Below are positions 34,604 through 43,319 of a stretch of DNA of 64,000 nt, one piece after another. Under the pieces are notes generated by a model. It was not told where the DNA came from. It made no database searches and worked only from the letters and a program-made list of their open reading frames with translations. The translations under genes and the position numbers were made by a program. This DNA is from Curtobacterium luteum. Lineage in GTDB: Bacteria > Actinomycetota > Actinomycetes > Actinomycetales > Microbacteriaceae. The stretch lies in the NCBI RefSeq assembly GCF_014646995.1, contig NZ_BMOI01000001.1, positions 521,018 through 585,017 of the forward strand, given 5' to 3'. Every line of letters starts with the position of its first letter. The stretch's first letter is position 1.

Positions 34604-35379
34604 GCGACACCACGCCGGCACCGGTCGACGACACGGCCGGGTTCGCGGACACTGCCGAGGTCGACGACTTCGGCACGGTCCCGCAGGACGAGGTCCGCGA
34701 CGAGACGAGCTTCGCCCTCTTCGAGGGCGACGAGGGCCGACTCGACGAGCCGCAGCGACGCGCGTTCGTCGCGCTGCTCCGCCACACCTACGTGAGTGCG
34801 CGCACGCACGCCGACGAGTGGCGTGCGGTGCTCGACGCCGAGGCCCAGCTGCGGTCGCGGCTCAACGACCTCTTCCTCGAGCTCCACGTGGACCGCGACC
34901 GCGAGGTCGCCTGGAAGCGCCAGGCCCGCTCGGAGAGCCAGCGCCGGGCGTTCCCGACCCTCCTCCGCGACGTGCCGTACACGCGCGAGGAGACGATCGT
35001 GCTCGTCTGGCTCCGCATGCGACTGCGCGCGGACACCCGACCGGGTCCGGACCAGGTGGTCGTCGACCGGTCGGAGATCCTCGGGCACGTGGCCGGGTTC
35101 CTGCCCGCCGGGTCGACCGACCGCACCCGCGACGAGGCCCGCGTGGCGAGCGCCGTCGACCGGCTCGTCCGTGCGCGCATCCTGCTGCGCACCAGCGACC
35201 CGGACCGGTTCCGCGTCGCGAGCGTGGTCGAGGTGCTGCTCCCCCTCGAGCGACTGCTGGAACTCGACACCTGGTTGCGGACCGCGACCAGCGACGGCGG
35301 CGAGGTCGTCGACGGAGCCGCACCGGGCCTCCAGGCCGAGCCGGCCGACACCGACGACGAAGGCGAGCCGGCAGCATGA
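34600..35379 (+). CDS. jetB: DUF4194 protein, Wadjet JetB / MksE-type subunit
   Basis: The 259-residue protein has an acidic tail at each end and a DUF4194 core of two winged-helix-like parts (RRAFVALLRHTYVSARTHAD, DVPYTREETIVLVWLRMRLR, ARVASAVDRLVRARILLRTS). JetB bridges the kleisin and the ATPase. The GTG start follows CAGGAGG. It overlaps both neighbours, so jetABC is a tightly coupled operon. Confidence 0.88.
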   Translation: MSDTTPAPVDDTAGFADTAEVDDFGTVPQDEVRDETSFALFEGDEGRLDEPQRRAFVALLRHTYVSARTHADEWRAVLDAEAQLRSRLNDLFLELHVDRDREVAWKRQARSESQRRAFPTLLRDVPYTREETIVLVWLRMRLRADTRPGPDQVVVDRSEILGHVAGFLPAGSTDRTRDEARVASAVDRLVRARILLRTSDPDRFRVASVVEVLLPLERLLELDTWLRTATSDGGEVVDGAAPGLQAEPADTDDEGEPAA

Positions 35380-38300
35380 CCGACACCGCGATCGGCCGCA
35401 CCGCGCCGGACGAGTACGCGACGCCCGCGCTGTTCGACACCGTGGCGCAGTGGCGCGCCGAGTCGATGCAGGTCGTCAACTGGGGCGGCTTCCACGGGCA
35501 CCGCCAGGTGGAGCTGTCCGGCACGGCCACGCTGATCTCGGGGGCGTCCGGGACGGGCAAGTCGACGCTGATGGACGCGTACCTCGCGGTGATGATGCCG
35601 TCCGACGTGCCGTTCAACGGGGCGTCGAACGACACCACGACCGGGCGTGCGCGCGGCGCGGACCAGCGCAACCTGCTCACGTACCTGCGGGGCAAGGTCG
35701 ACACGCAGCGCGACCCGGAGACCGGCGCCCTGCGGGACGTGAACCTCCGCGGCGACGACCGGACGACGTGGGGCGCGGTCGCGGTCACCTTCCGGAACGA
35801 CGACGAGCGCCGCTTCACCGTCCTGCGCACGTACATCGTGCCGAAGCGCGCCCGCGGCGTCGGCGACATCCAGATGACCATGGCGACGGTCGACGACACC
35901 TTCGACCTGCGGCGGCTCGAGGAGTTCGTGCCCTCGCGGTTCCACCACCTCGAACTGACGGGCCGGGCCCCCGGACTCGTCATCCGCGACACGTACCAGG
36001 AACTCGCGTACACGCTGCAGACCCGGCTCGGCATCGGCGACTCCGGTGGCGGCAACCGGGCGATGCGACTGCTCGCGCGCATCCAGGCCGGACAGCACCT
36101 GCCGACCGTGGACGCGCTCTACAAGTCCCTCGTGCTCGAGACCCCGGCGACCTACGAGGCGGCGGACCGGGCGCTCGCGCACTTCTCCGCCCTCGACGAG
36201 GCGTACGAGGCGATGGACACCGAGGAGCGCAAGGTCCGCATCCTCTCCCCCATCGTCGACCTGCACGCCGAGATCTCCCGGTCGAAGGCCGCCGCGGCCG
36301 CGCTGGACGGCATCGCCACGGGTGCCGAGGTCTCCCCGTTCGCCCACTGGACGGCGTCGCGGAAGCGTGCCCTGCTGGACGACGAGGTCGCCCGGAACGC
36401 CCGCGAGCGCACCGCGGCACGCGCGGAGGTGTCCGCGGCCGAGGCCCGGCACGCAGCGGTCGAGATCGAGCTCCGCGACGCCGAGGCCCGACTCCGCGAC
36501 CAGGGCGGCAACGCCCTCGCGCAGCTCGAGGACCGCATCGACCGCCGGACCCGCGAACGCGACACCGTCGCCCGGACGCGTGCGACGTTCGAGGAGCGCA
36601 CCGCGGTCCTCGAGACCGCGATCGACTCCGAGCAGTCGTTCGGGGCCGCGCAGCGCACCGCCCACGAGTTCCTCGGCTCCTACGCGGACTCGCGTTCGTC
36701 GCTCGACGAACGGCGCGACGCCCTGACCCGCGAGGAGTACCCGCTCCTCGACCGCGAGCGGACCCTGCGCCAGGAGCGGCAGTCCCTCGAGCACCGCCAG
36801 GGCGCGATGCCGCTGCCGATGCACGAGGCCCGGGTCGCGATGGCACGCGCCGCCGGCATCGACCCCGCCGACCTGCCCTTCGTGGCCGAGCTGCTCGACG
36901 TCCTGCCGGGCGAGGAGCCCTGGCGGACGGCGATCGAGTCCGTCCTGGCACCGGTCGCGCGGACGCTCCTGGTCGACCAGGAGCGGCTCGACGCCTTCAG
37001 CACGGCGATCGACGGGCTGCGCCTGCCGGTCCGGGTCCAGTTCGAGGGTGTGCCGACCGGTCCGCACATCGACCTCGACGGCGACCCCGCGATGGTGTCC
37101 GGCAAGCTCGCGATCAAGCCCTCCCCGTTCAGCACCTGGGTGCGCGAGCGGATCGAGTCCGAGCGGACCGACGCCCGGTGCGTGCAGGACGCAGCGGACC
37201 TCGGTGGCGGTGGTCGCCGGGTCACGATCGCCGGACAGCTCCGCGACGGCCGCCGGGGCGCGCACGGCGACCGGCGCCAGGCGAACGTCATCGGCTTCAC
37301 GAACGAGGCACGGGTCACCGCCGTCGAGGACGAACTCGCCTCGATCGCGCAGGACCTCGCGACGCTCGAGGCGCGTCGGACCGTCGTCGCGCAGGACATC
37401 GCGTCCCTCGACACCCTCCGTGCGGCGCACCAGCACGTGGTCGACGCCACCTGGGACGGCATCGACGTCGCCGGCGTGGACGCCTCCCTCACCCAGCTCG
37501 ACGAGGAACGCCAGGCGCTGCTCGCCGCCGACGACGGACTGCGGACCCTCCGCGCGGCGGCCAGCCGGCTCCGCGCGGCCCTCGACGAGGCGTCCGACCG
37601 CCGGTCCGCCGCACGGCTGTCCGTCACACGGCTCGAGGAGCGGCACGGCGTGCTCGTCGACGGGCAGGACGCGGCCGCCGAGATCCTCGCGCGGTTCGAC
37701 GACGCCCCGGAGGCGATGCCCGACGACGAACAGGCCCGGCTGCTGACCGAGACGTTCGCGGAGGTCGGCGCACCGGACGGCATCGACGGCTTCGACGACG
37801 CGGCCCGACGGTTGCGGCGACGGCTCGAGGAACGACTCTCGCAGGCGCTCGACGGTGCGGCGGCGGCCTCCACCGCGCTGACGCTCACGTTCCAGCGCTA
37901 CCAGGACGCGTGGCCCGACCCGAACCTCGGCACCGGCGTGGCCTCCTACCCCGACTACCACGCGATCCTCGACCAGATCGTCGCCACCGGCCTGCACGCC
38001 CGACGCACCGAGTGGCGTCGACGGCTGTCGCAGTGGAGCGGCGAGGACCTCGTCCCGCTCGCCGGCGCGTTCGACCGCGCGGTCGTGGAGATCGAGGAGC
38101 GCCTCGAACCCGTCAACGAGATCCTCCGGGAGCTGCCGTTCGGGGCGAACCGCGACCGGCTGAAGATCGTCATCCGCCGCGTGACCCGCGAGGAGGTCGC
38201 GTCGTTCCGCAAGGAGCTGCGCGCACTGTCCGCGTCCGTCGACACCGAGCTGACCGACGACGTGCTCGAGACCCGGTTCCGCCGACTCCGCCGGTTCATG

Positions 38301-38768
38301 GCGATCATCCGCCCCGACCCCGCATCACCCCGTGGTCGCACGACCGCGCGTGACGCGGTGCTCGACGTCCGACGGCACATGGAGATCACCGCGGTGCGGT
38401 ACGACGTCGACGGCAACGACCTCGGCGTGTACTCCTCCCTCGGCGACAAGTCGGGCGGCGAGACACAGGAGCTCGTGGCGTTCATCGTCGGTGCGGCGCT
38501 GCGGTACCAGCTCGGCGACGAGACGCGGCCGCGGCCCCGGTTCGCCCCGGTGTTCCTCGACGAGGCGTTCATCAAGGCGGACTCGGAGTTCGCCGGTCGT
38601 GCGGTGACGGCGTGGCTCCGGCTCGGGTTCCAGCTCGTCGTGAGTGCGCCGCTCGACAAGGTCACGGCGCTCGAGCCGTCGATGGAGCGGCTGCTGTCGA
38701 TGCGGAAGCACCCCGACACGGGCTACTCGTCGATCACGGAGATCGCCCGGGTGGCGCCGGGGGCGTAG
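35376..38768 (+). CDS. jetC: SMC/MukB-like ATPase, Wadjet JetC / MksB type
   Basis: The protein has 1130 residues. Walker A is GASGTGKST (56-64). Long coiled coils follow from about residue 290 to 560 and 640 to 850, with a hinge-like middle (GEEPWRTAIESVLAPVARTL). The ABC signature DKSGGETQE lies near 1027, and Walker B FAPVFLDEAF near 1058. This is the motor of a condensin-like complex. It starts by ATGA overlap with jetB. The usual fourth gene, jetD (TOPRIM nuclease, DUF3322/DUF2220), does not follow; after the stop come 220 bases with nested inverted repeats and then unrelated genes. Confidence 0.92.
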   Translation: MTDTAIGRTAPDEYATPALFDTVAQWRAESMQVVNWGGFHGHRQVELSGTATLISGASGTGKSTLMDAYLAVMMPSDVPFNGASNDTTTGRARGADQRNLLTYLRGKVDTQRDPETGALRDVNLRGDDRTTWGAVAVTFRNDDERRFTVLRTYIVPKRARGVGDIQMTMATVDDTFDLRRLEEFVPSRFHHLELTGRAPGLVIRDTYQELAYTLQTRLGIGDSGGGNRAMRLLARIQAGQHLPTVDALYKSLVLETPATYEAADRALAHFSALDEAYEAMDTEERKVRILSPIVDLHAEISRSKAAAAALDGIATGAEVSPFAHWTASRKRALLDDEVARNARERTAARAEVSAAEARHAAVEIELRDAEARLRDQGGNALAQLEDRIDRRTRERDTVARTRATFEERTAVLETAIDSEQSFGAAQRTAHEFLGSYADSRSSLDERRDALTREEYPLLDRERTLRQERQSLEHRQGAMPLPMHEARVAMARAAGIDPADLPFVAELLDVLPGEEPWRTAIESVLAPVARTLLVDQERLDAFSTAIDGLRLPVRVQFEGVPTGPHIDLDGDPAMVSGKLAIKPSPFSTWVRERIESERTDARCVQDAADLGGGGRRVTIAGQLRDGRRGAHGDRRQANVIGFTNEARVTAVEDELASIAQDLATLEARRTVVAQDIASLDTLRAAHQHVVDATWDGIDVAGVDASLTQLDEERQALLAADDGLRTLRAAASRLRAALDEASDRRSAARLSVTRLEERHGVLVDGQDAAAEILARFDDAPEAMPDDEQARLLTETFAEVGAPDGIDGFDDAARRLRRRLEERLSQALDGAAAASTALTLTFQRYQDAWPDPNLGTGVASYPDYHAILDQIVATGLHARRTEWRRRLSQWSGEDLVPLAGAFDRAVVEIEERLEPVNEILRELPFGANRDRLKIVIRRVTREEVASFRKELRALSASVDTELTDDVLETRFRRLRRFMAIIRPDPASPRGRTTARDAVLDVRRHMEITAVRYDVDGNDLGVYSSLGDKSGGETQELVAFIVGAALRYQLGDETRPRPRFAPVFLDEAFIKADSEFAGRAVTAWLRLGFQLVVSAPLDKVTALEPSMERLLSMRKHPDTGYSSITEIARVAPGA

Positions 38769-38800
38769 GGGCGCGCACGGGCGGGCGGGCGCGGCGCGAA

Positions 38801-38910
38801 GGTCACGACACCCCGTTCACGTACGACCGAAGGTCACGAGCCGTCGCCCGGCGCGCGCGAGAGCGACGCCTCGTGACCAACGGAGGTGGCGCGCGCGGGG
38901 TGTTGTGACC
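38801..38910. repeat. Nested inverted repeats after jetC
   Basis: Outer arms GGTCACGACACCCC (38801-38814) and GGGGTGTTGTGACC (38897-38910) pair with one mismatch. Inside them GGTCACGAG (38832-38840) pairs perfectly with CTCGTGACC (38870-38878). Four GTCAC/GTGAC motifs are arranged symmetrically over 110 bases, more elaborate than a plain terminator. Confidence 0.6.
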
Positions 38911-38989
38911 GGCGCGTGGTCCTCCGGGACTGGAGGGCCGTGGGAGGGGACGGACCAGAGCGCCGGACACGGGGCGGTACGGTGGGCGG

Positions 38990-39280
38990 GTGTTCGGACG
39001 CCGCTCCCCCAGCCCTCGCCCCGACGACCGTGCCGGCCTCGGCATCGGCGCGCTCGTGCAGGTCGTCGACCCCGGCCAGGGCGGCGAGCACTGGGCCGAC
39101 GAGCCGATCGGCGTCATCGTCGCGCCGGGGGCCAGCCAGCTCGGCGGCACCCAGCGCACCTGGACGGTCGCGTTCGACGAGCCCGCCTACACGACGGACG
39201 GCCGCGGCCCCTTCGAGCGCGCGACCGTCCTGAGTCGTCAGTTGGTGCCGGTCGAGCCGGCAGCTGGGCCCGAGGCCTAG
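38990..39280 (+). CDS. Small conserved hypothetical protein
   Basis: The 96-residue protein has a GTG start. The middle (GIGALVQVVDPGQGGEHWAD, GVIVAPGASQLGGTQRTWTV) looks like a small beta-barrel of the kind seen in short actinobacterial housekeeping proteins. No membrane or signal segment is present. It stands alone, converging on a tiny membrane protein gene with a 4-base overlap. Confidence 0.65.
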   Translation: MFGRRSPSPRPDDRAGLGIGALVQVVDPGQGGEHWADEPIGVIVAPGASQLGGTQRTWTVAFDEPAYTTDGRGPFERATVLSRQLVPVEPAAGPEA

Positions 39281-39384
39281 TACTCCTCGGAGCCGCTCTT
39301 CATCATGGCTGCCGCGGCCATGCACAGCCCGACGCCGCCGAGCACGCCGATCCCGATGATGACGCCTGCGATGACTTCGAGCAT
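39277..39384 (-). CDS. Small membrane protein (35 aa)
   Basis: A 35-codon frame encodes one membrane helix (LEVIAGVIIGIGVLGGVGLC) and a short polar tail (MMKSGSEEY). A strong ribosome site (AAGGAG, 8 bases before ATG 39384) makes translation likely. The function is unknown. Confidence 0.7.
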   Translation of the reverse strand: MLEVIAGVIIGIGVLGGVGLCMAAAAMMKSGSEEY

Positions 39385-39468
39385 GTCCGTGACTCCTTGG
39401 TAGCGGGGGCCGATGTGGCAGCCCTCAGGCTACCGGATGCGACCCGGCGGTGCGGTCGGGCGCGCTGA

Positions 39469-40935
39469 TCAGCGGACGCCGCGCATGAGGCGCAGGACCG
39501 GCTTGGCGAACACGAGCAGGAGGACGCCCACCACGACGGCGGCGAGGCCGAGCACGGTGAAGTACGGCGCCTCGTCGGCAGGGTCGTAGTACTGCGACAG
39601 GACACCCGTGGCCGCGGTGCCGAGCGACACCGACAGGAAGAACAGCGCGACCATCTGGGTCTGGAACTTCGCGGGTGCGAGCTTTGTCGCGACGGACTGG
39701 CCGACGGGCGAGAGCAGCAGCTCGGCGATCGTGAAGACGAGCAGGATCGCGACCAGGACCAGCAGCGGCGTCCCGTTCCGACCGGTGCCGACGAAGGGCA
39801 GGAAGAGCAGGAACGCCACGCCCATGATGCCGGTGCCGAGGGCGAACTTCGTCGGCGTGGACGGCTGGCGGTCGCCGAGCTTCGTCCAGATCGCCGCGAA
39901 CACCCCGGACAGCACGATGATGAAGACCGGGTTGATCGACTGTGCCCACGAGACGGGCATCTCCCACCCGAAGAGCGACCGGTCGAGGCGCTGGTCCGCG
40001 TAGATCGTCACGACGGTGAACTGCTGCTGGTACAGCGACCAGAACACCGCGCTCCCGATGAACAGCGGGATGAAGGCGAACACGCGCGAGCGCTCCACGG
40101 CGCTGATGCCACTGCCGAGGATGACGACGAAGTAGCCGACGGTCGCGACGATCACGATGGCGACCACGACCGTCGGCAGGTTCCGAACGTTCAGCAGCCC
40201 GGTCAGGACCGCGGTCACGACGAGCGCGAGGGCCACGACGACCAAGATCGCGACGAGCGGCAGGCGTCGACGGTCGATCGGGTTGCTGACGTGGCGGACG
40301 ACCTCGGGCAGGTGGCGACGGCGGATGCCGTACTGGACGAGACCGGCGGCCATGCCGATCGCGGCGAGGCCGAACCCGAAGTGGAAGCCGAGCGCGCTCT
40401 GCAGCAGGCCGGTGAGCAGCGGCCCGAAGAACGCGCCGAGGTTCACGCCGAGGTAGTACAGCGAGAAGCCCGCGTCCCGCCGCGGGTCGTCCTTCCGGTA
40501 GAGGCCGCCGACGATCGTCGTGGCGGTCGCCTTGAGCCCACCGGAGCCGAGCGCGATGAGGACGAGACCGACACCGACACCCGCGACCCCGGGCAGGAGC
40601 GCGAGCGCGATGTGCCCGAGCATGACGACGACCGCGCTGCCGAAGAGCGTCCGGTCGGCGCCGACCAACCGGTCCGAGATCCACGCGCCGATGATCGTGA
40701 AGAGGTACACGGCACCGCCGTACGCACCCATGATGCCGCCGGCGAGCTTCTCGTCGATGCCGAGCCCGCCCTGCGACACCGTGTAGTACATGTAGATCAG
40801 GACGATGCCCTGCATGCCGTAGAACGAGAACCGCTCCCACAGCTCGACCGCGAACGGCGTGGACAGTTCGAACGGCTGTCCGAAGAAGGTGCGCTCGGTG
40901 CGGGGCTCGTGGCCCGGTGCGGTGGTACCTGACAT
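39469..40935 (-). CDS. POT/PTR-family proton-dependent oligopeptide transporter
   Basis: The 488-residue protein has about 14 membrane helices. The family opening FFGQPFELSTPFAVELWERFSFYGMQG with its ExxER-type cluster, and FSLYYLGVNLGAFFGPLLTG, are classic PTR motifs. It imports di- and tripeptides with protons. ATG 40935 gives the normal N-terminus; the frame from 41166 is too long. It is divergent from the acyl-CoA oxidase across a 215-base region. Confidence 0.92.
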   Translation of the reverse strand: MSGTTAPGHEPRTERTFFGQPFELSTPFAVELWERFSFYGMQGIVLIYMYYTVSQGGLGIDEKLAGGIMGAYGGAVYLFTIIGAWISDRLVGADRTLFGSAVVVMLGHIALALLPGVAGVGVGLVLIALGSGGLKATATTIVGGLYRKDDPRRDAGFSLYYLGVNLGAFFGPLLTGLLQSALGFHFGFGLAAIGMAAGLVQYGIRRRHLPEVVRHVSNPIDRRRLPLVAILVVVALALVVTAVLTGLLNVRNLPTVVVAIVIVATVGYFVVILGSGISAVERSRVFAFIPLFIGSAVFWSLYQQQFTVVTIYADQRLDRSLFGWEMPVSWAQSINPVFIIVLSGVFAAIWTKLGDRQPSTPTKFALGTGIMGVAFLLFLPFVGTGRNGTPLLVLVAILLVFTIAELLLSPVGQSVATKLAPAKFQTQMVALFFLSVSLGTAATGVLSQYYDPADEAPYFTVLGLAAVVVGVLLLVFAKPVLRLMRGVR

Positions 40936-41150
40936 GCCGCACAGTCTGCCCTCGAGAGCCGGTGCCCTCACAATCGTCGATGGGTGCTCACAAAATCTGC
41001 GGCCCGCGCCTTGGAGGGTTCCCACGAGCGCCGACCGGTCCCGGACCCCGGTCTTTGTCCCGCCCGCACGGCGTTCACGCCGCGAGCAGGTGCGGTGCAT
41101 AGCGTGGGTTCTGCAACACCGGACACCGCAGTTCAGGAGGACTCCCGACC

Positions 41151-43241
41151 ATGGTCGACACCGCATCCGCGCAGAGCACGAGCACGCCGAAGGCCGACGC
41201 CACCGGCGACCCCGCAGCGGGCACCCCGGTCGGCTCGACCGCGGCCGACGTGCGCATCGACGTCGACCTCGTCGCCGAACTCCTCCTGGGCCGCTGGGCG
41301 GAGGACCGTCGGATCTCGCGGCGGCTCGCGCTCGACCCGGCCATGCACAAGATCGAGGGCATGCCGTACGCCGACGCCCGGTCGCGAACCCTCGACCAGC
41401 TCCGGATCCTCGTCGAGGCCGGCGCGATCCAGCGACCCTGCCCGGCGGAGTTCGGCGGCCAGGACAACCACGGCGGCAACCTCGCCGCGTTCGAGGAGCT
41501 GACCACCGCCGACCCGTCGATGCAGATCAAGGCGGGCGTGCAGTGGGGCCTCTTCGGCTCGGCCGTCCACCACCTCGGCACCGAGCGGAACCACCGCGAG
41601 TTCCTGCCGGGCATCGTGTCCTTCGAGGTGCCCGGGTGCTTCGCGATGACCGAGACCGGCCACGGGTCCGACGTGCAGAGCATCGCCACGAGCGCGACCT
41701 ACGACCCGGAGACCCGGGAGTTCGTCATCCACACGCCGTTCCGCGGCGCCTGGAAGGACTACATCGGCAACGCGGCCCTCCACGGCAAGGCGGCCGTCGT
41801 GTTCGCGAAGCTCGTGACGCAGGGCGTCGACCACGGTGTGCACGCCTTCTACGTGCCGATCCGCGACGCCGACGGCACCTTCCTGCCCGGCGTCGGTGGC
41901 GAGGACGACGGCTACAAGGGCGGTCTGAACGGCATCGACAACGGCCGGCTGCACTTCGACCACGTCCGCGTCCCGCGCACGAACCTGCTCAACCGCTACG
42001 GCGACGTCGCCGAGGACGGCACCTACTCGTCGCCGATCGCCTCGCCCGGCCGGCGGTTCTTCACGATGCTCGGCACGCTCGTGCAGGGCCGCGTCTCCCT
42101 CGACGGCGCCGCGGTCGTCGCCCAGAAGATCGGCCTGGAGATCGCGCTGACGTACGCGATGCAGCGTCGGCAGTTCCCGACGGGCGACGGCACCGAGGGC
42201 GTCCTGCTCGACTACGGGCGGCACCAGCGTCGGCTCATCCCCCGGCTCGCCACCGTGTTCGCACAGTCGTTCGCCCACGAAAAACTGCTCCGGACCTTCG
42301 ACGACGTCTTCAGTGGGCGCGAGGACACCCCGCAGCGCCGGGAGGACCTCGAGACCCAGGCCGCCGCCTTCAAGGCGATGTCGACCTGGTCGGCCCTCGA
42401 CACGCTCCAGGAGTGCCGCGAGGCCTGCGGCGGCGCCGGCTTCCTCGCCGAGAACCGTCTCACCGGCCTCCGCGCCGACCTCGACGTCTACGTGACGTTC
42501 GAGGGCGACAACACCGTCCTGCTGCAGCTCGTCGGGAAGCGACTGCTCACCGACTTCCGCGCCCGGGCGCCGAAGGACGCCGCCGCCACCGCGCGCTTCG
42601 TCGCGGCCACCGCGGCCGCCAAGCTCGCCGACGCGTCCGGGATCCGTCGCCTCGAGCAGACCCTCGCGGACCGCGGCTCGCTCGCGGCCAGCGTCACGGA
42701 CCTGCAGGACCCGAAGACGCAGCGCGAGCTCCTCGCCGGGCGGGTCGACACGATGGTCACCGAGATCGGCATGCGGCTCGCGGCGGCGGGCAAGGACCGT
42801 GCGCGCGCAGCACGGCTGCTGAACCGCTCCCAGCACGACCTGATCGAGGCGGCGAAGGCACACGCGCAGCTCATGCAGTGGGACGCCTTCACCGAGGCGC
42901 TCGAGGAGGTCCCCGAGGGCGACTCCCGTCGTGTCCTCGTGTGGCTCCGCGACATGTTCGCCCTCGGCCTGCTCGAGCAGCACCTCGACTGGTACCTCGT
43001 GCACGGGCGGCTCACCGCGCAGCGAGCGCGTGCGGTGTCCGCGTACACCGACCGCCTGGTCGCCCGGGTGCGCCCGGTGGTGCCGCAGCTGCTCGAGACC
43101 TTCGGGTACGAGCCCGGTCACGTCCGTGCCCCGATCGCCCTCGGTGCCGAGCAGGAGCGTCAGGAGGAGGCCCGTGCTTGGTTCGCCGCCGAGGCCGCGG
43201 CGGGACGACTGCCCGAACAGGAGAAGAAGCCGCGCGCGTGA
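41151..43241 (+). CDS. Acyl-CoA oxidase (acyl-CoA dehydrogenase superfamily)
   Basis: The 696-residue flavoprotein has an N-terminal helical domain, FAD/acyl-CoA contacts in GCFAMTETGHGSDVQSIAT and KDYIGNAALHGKAAVVFAKL, and the ACGGAGFLAENRLTGLRADL then DVYVTFEGDN segment, which carries the catalytic Glu of acyl-CoA oxidases. A long C-terminal helical extension also fits this group. It introduces the first double bond of fatty acyl-CoA and passes electrons to O2, making H2O2. The ATG follows AGGAGG. Confidence 0.9.
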   Translation: MVDTASAQSTSTPKADATGDPAAGTPVGSTAADVRIDVDLVAELLLGRWAEDRRISRRLALDPAMHKIEGMPYADARSRTLDQLRILVEAGAIQRPCPAEFGGQDNHGGNLAAFEELTTADPSMQIKAGVQWGLFGSAVHHLGTERNHREFLPGIVSFEVPGCFAMTETGHGSDVQSIATSATYDPETREFVIHTPFRGAWKDYIGNAALHGKAAVVFAKLVTQGVDHGVHAFYVPIRDADGTFLPGVGGEDDGYKGGLNGIDNGRLHFDHVRVPRTNLLNRYGDVAEDGTYSSPIASPGRRFFTMLGTLVQGRVSLDGAAVVAQKIGLEIALTYAMQRRQFPTGDGTEGVLLDYGRHQRRLIPRLATVFAQSFAHEKLLRTFDDVFSGREDTPQRREDLETQAAAFKAMSTWSALDTLQECREACGGAGFLAENRLTGLRADLDVYVTFEGDNTVLLQLVGKRLLTDFRARAPKDAAATARFVAATAAAKLADASGIRRLEQTLADRGSLAASVTDLQDPKTQRELLAGRVDTMVTEIGMRLAAAGKDRARAARLLNRSQHDLIEAAKAHAQLMQWDAFTEALEEVPEGDSRRVLVWLRDMFALGLLEQHLDWYLVHGRLTAQRARAVSAYTDRLVARVRPVVPQLLETFGYEPGHVRAPIALGAEQERQEEARAWFAAEAAAGRLPEQEKKPRA

Positions 43242-43258
43242 CACTCCCGCACGCCCGG

Positions 43259-43276
43259 TCAACCCTGCGGGGTTGA
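43259..43276. promoter_or_regulatory. Operator-like palindrome 1 (TCAACC-N6-GGTTGA)
   Basis: TCAACCCTGCGGGGTTGA is a perfect palindrome in its six outer pairs. It is upstream of the HTH gene and 9 bases from a second copy. Confidence 0.6.
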
Positions 43277-43285
43277 TTCTGGGGT

Positions 43286-43307
43286 TGTCAACCTCGTAGG
43301 GTTGACA
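43286..43307. promoter_or_regulatory. Operator-like palindrome 2 (TGTCAACC-N6-GGTTGACA)
   Basis: TGTCAACCTCGTAGGGTTGACA has eight perfect outer pairs. It ends 12 bases before the ATG at 43320, over or next to the ribosome site, so binding would block expression. Autoregulation by the HTH protein is likely. Confidence 0.65.
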
Positions 43308-43319
43308 CGAGGAGGGGCG

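Noticed and set aside
34788..37997. 1069-codon frame antisense to jetB/jetC
   Set aside because: It is Arg/Gly/Val-rich and motif-free, and lies opposite clear SMC-like coding.
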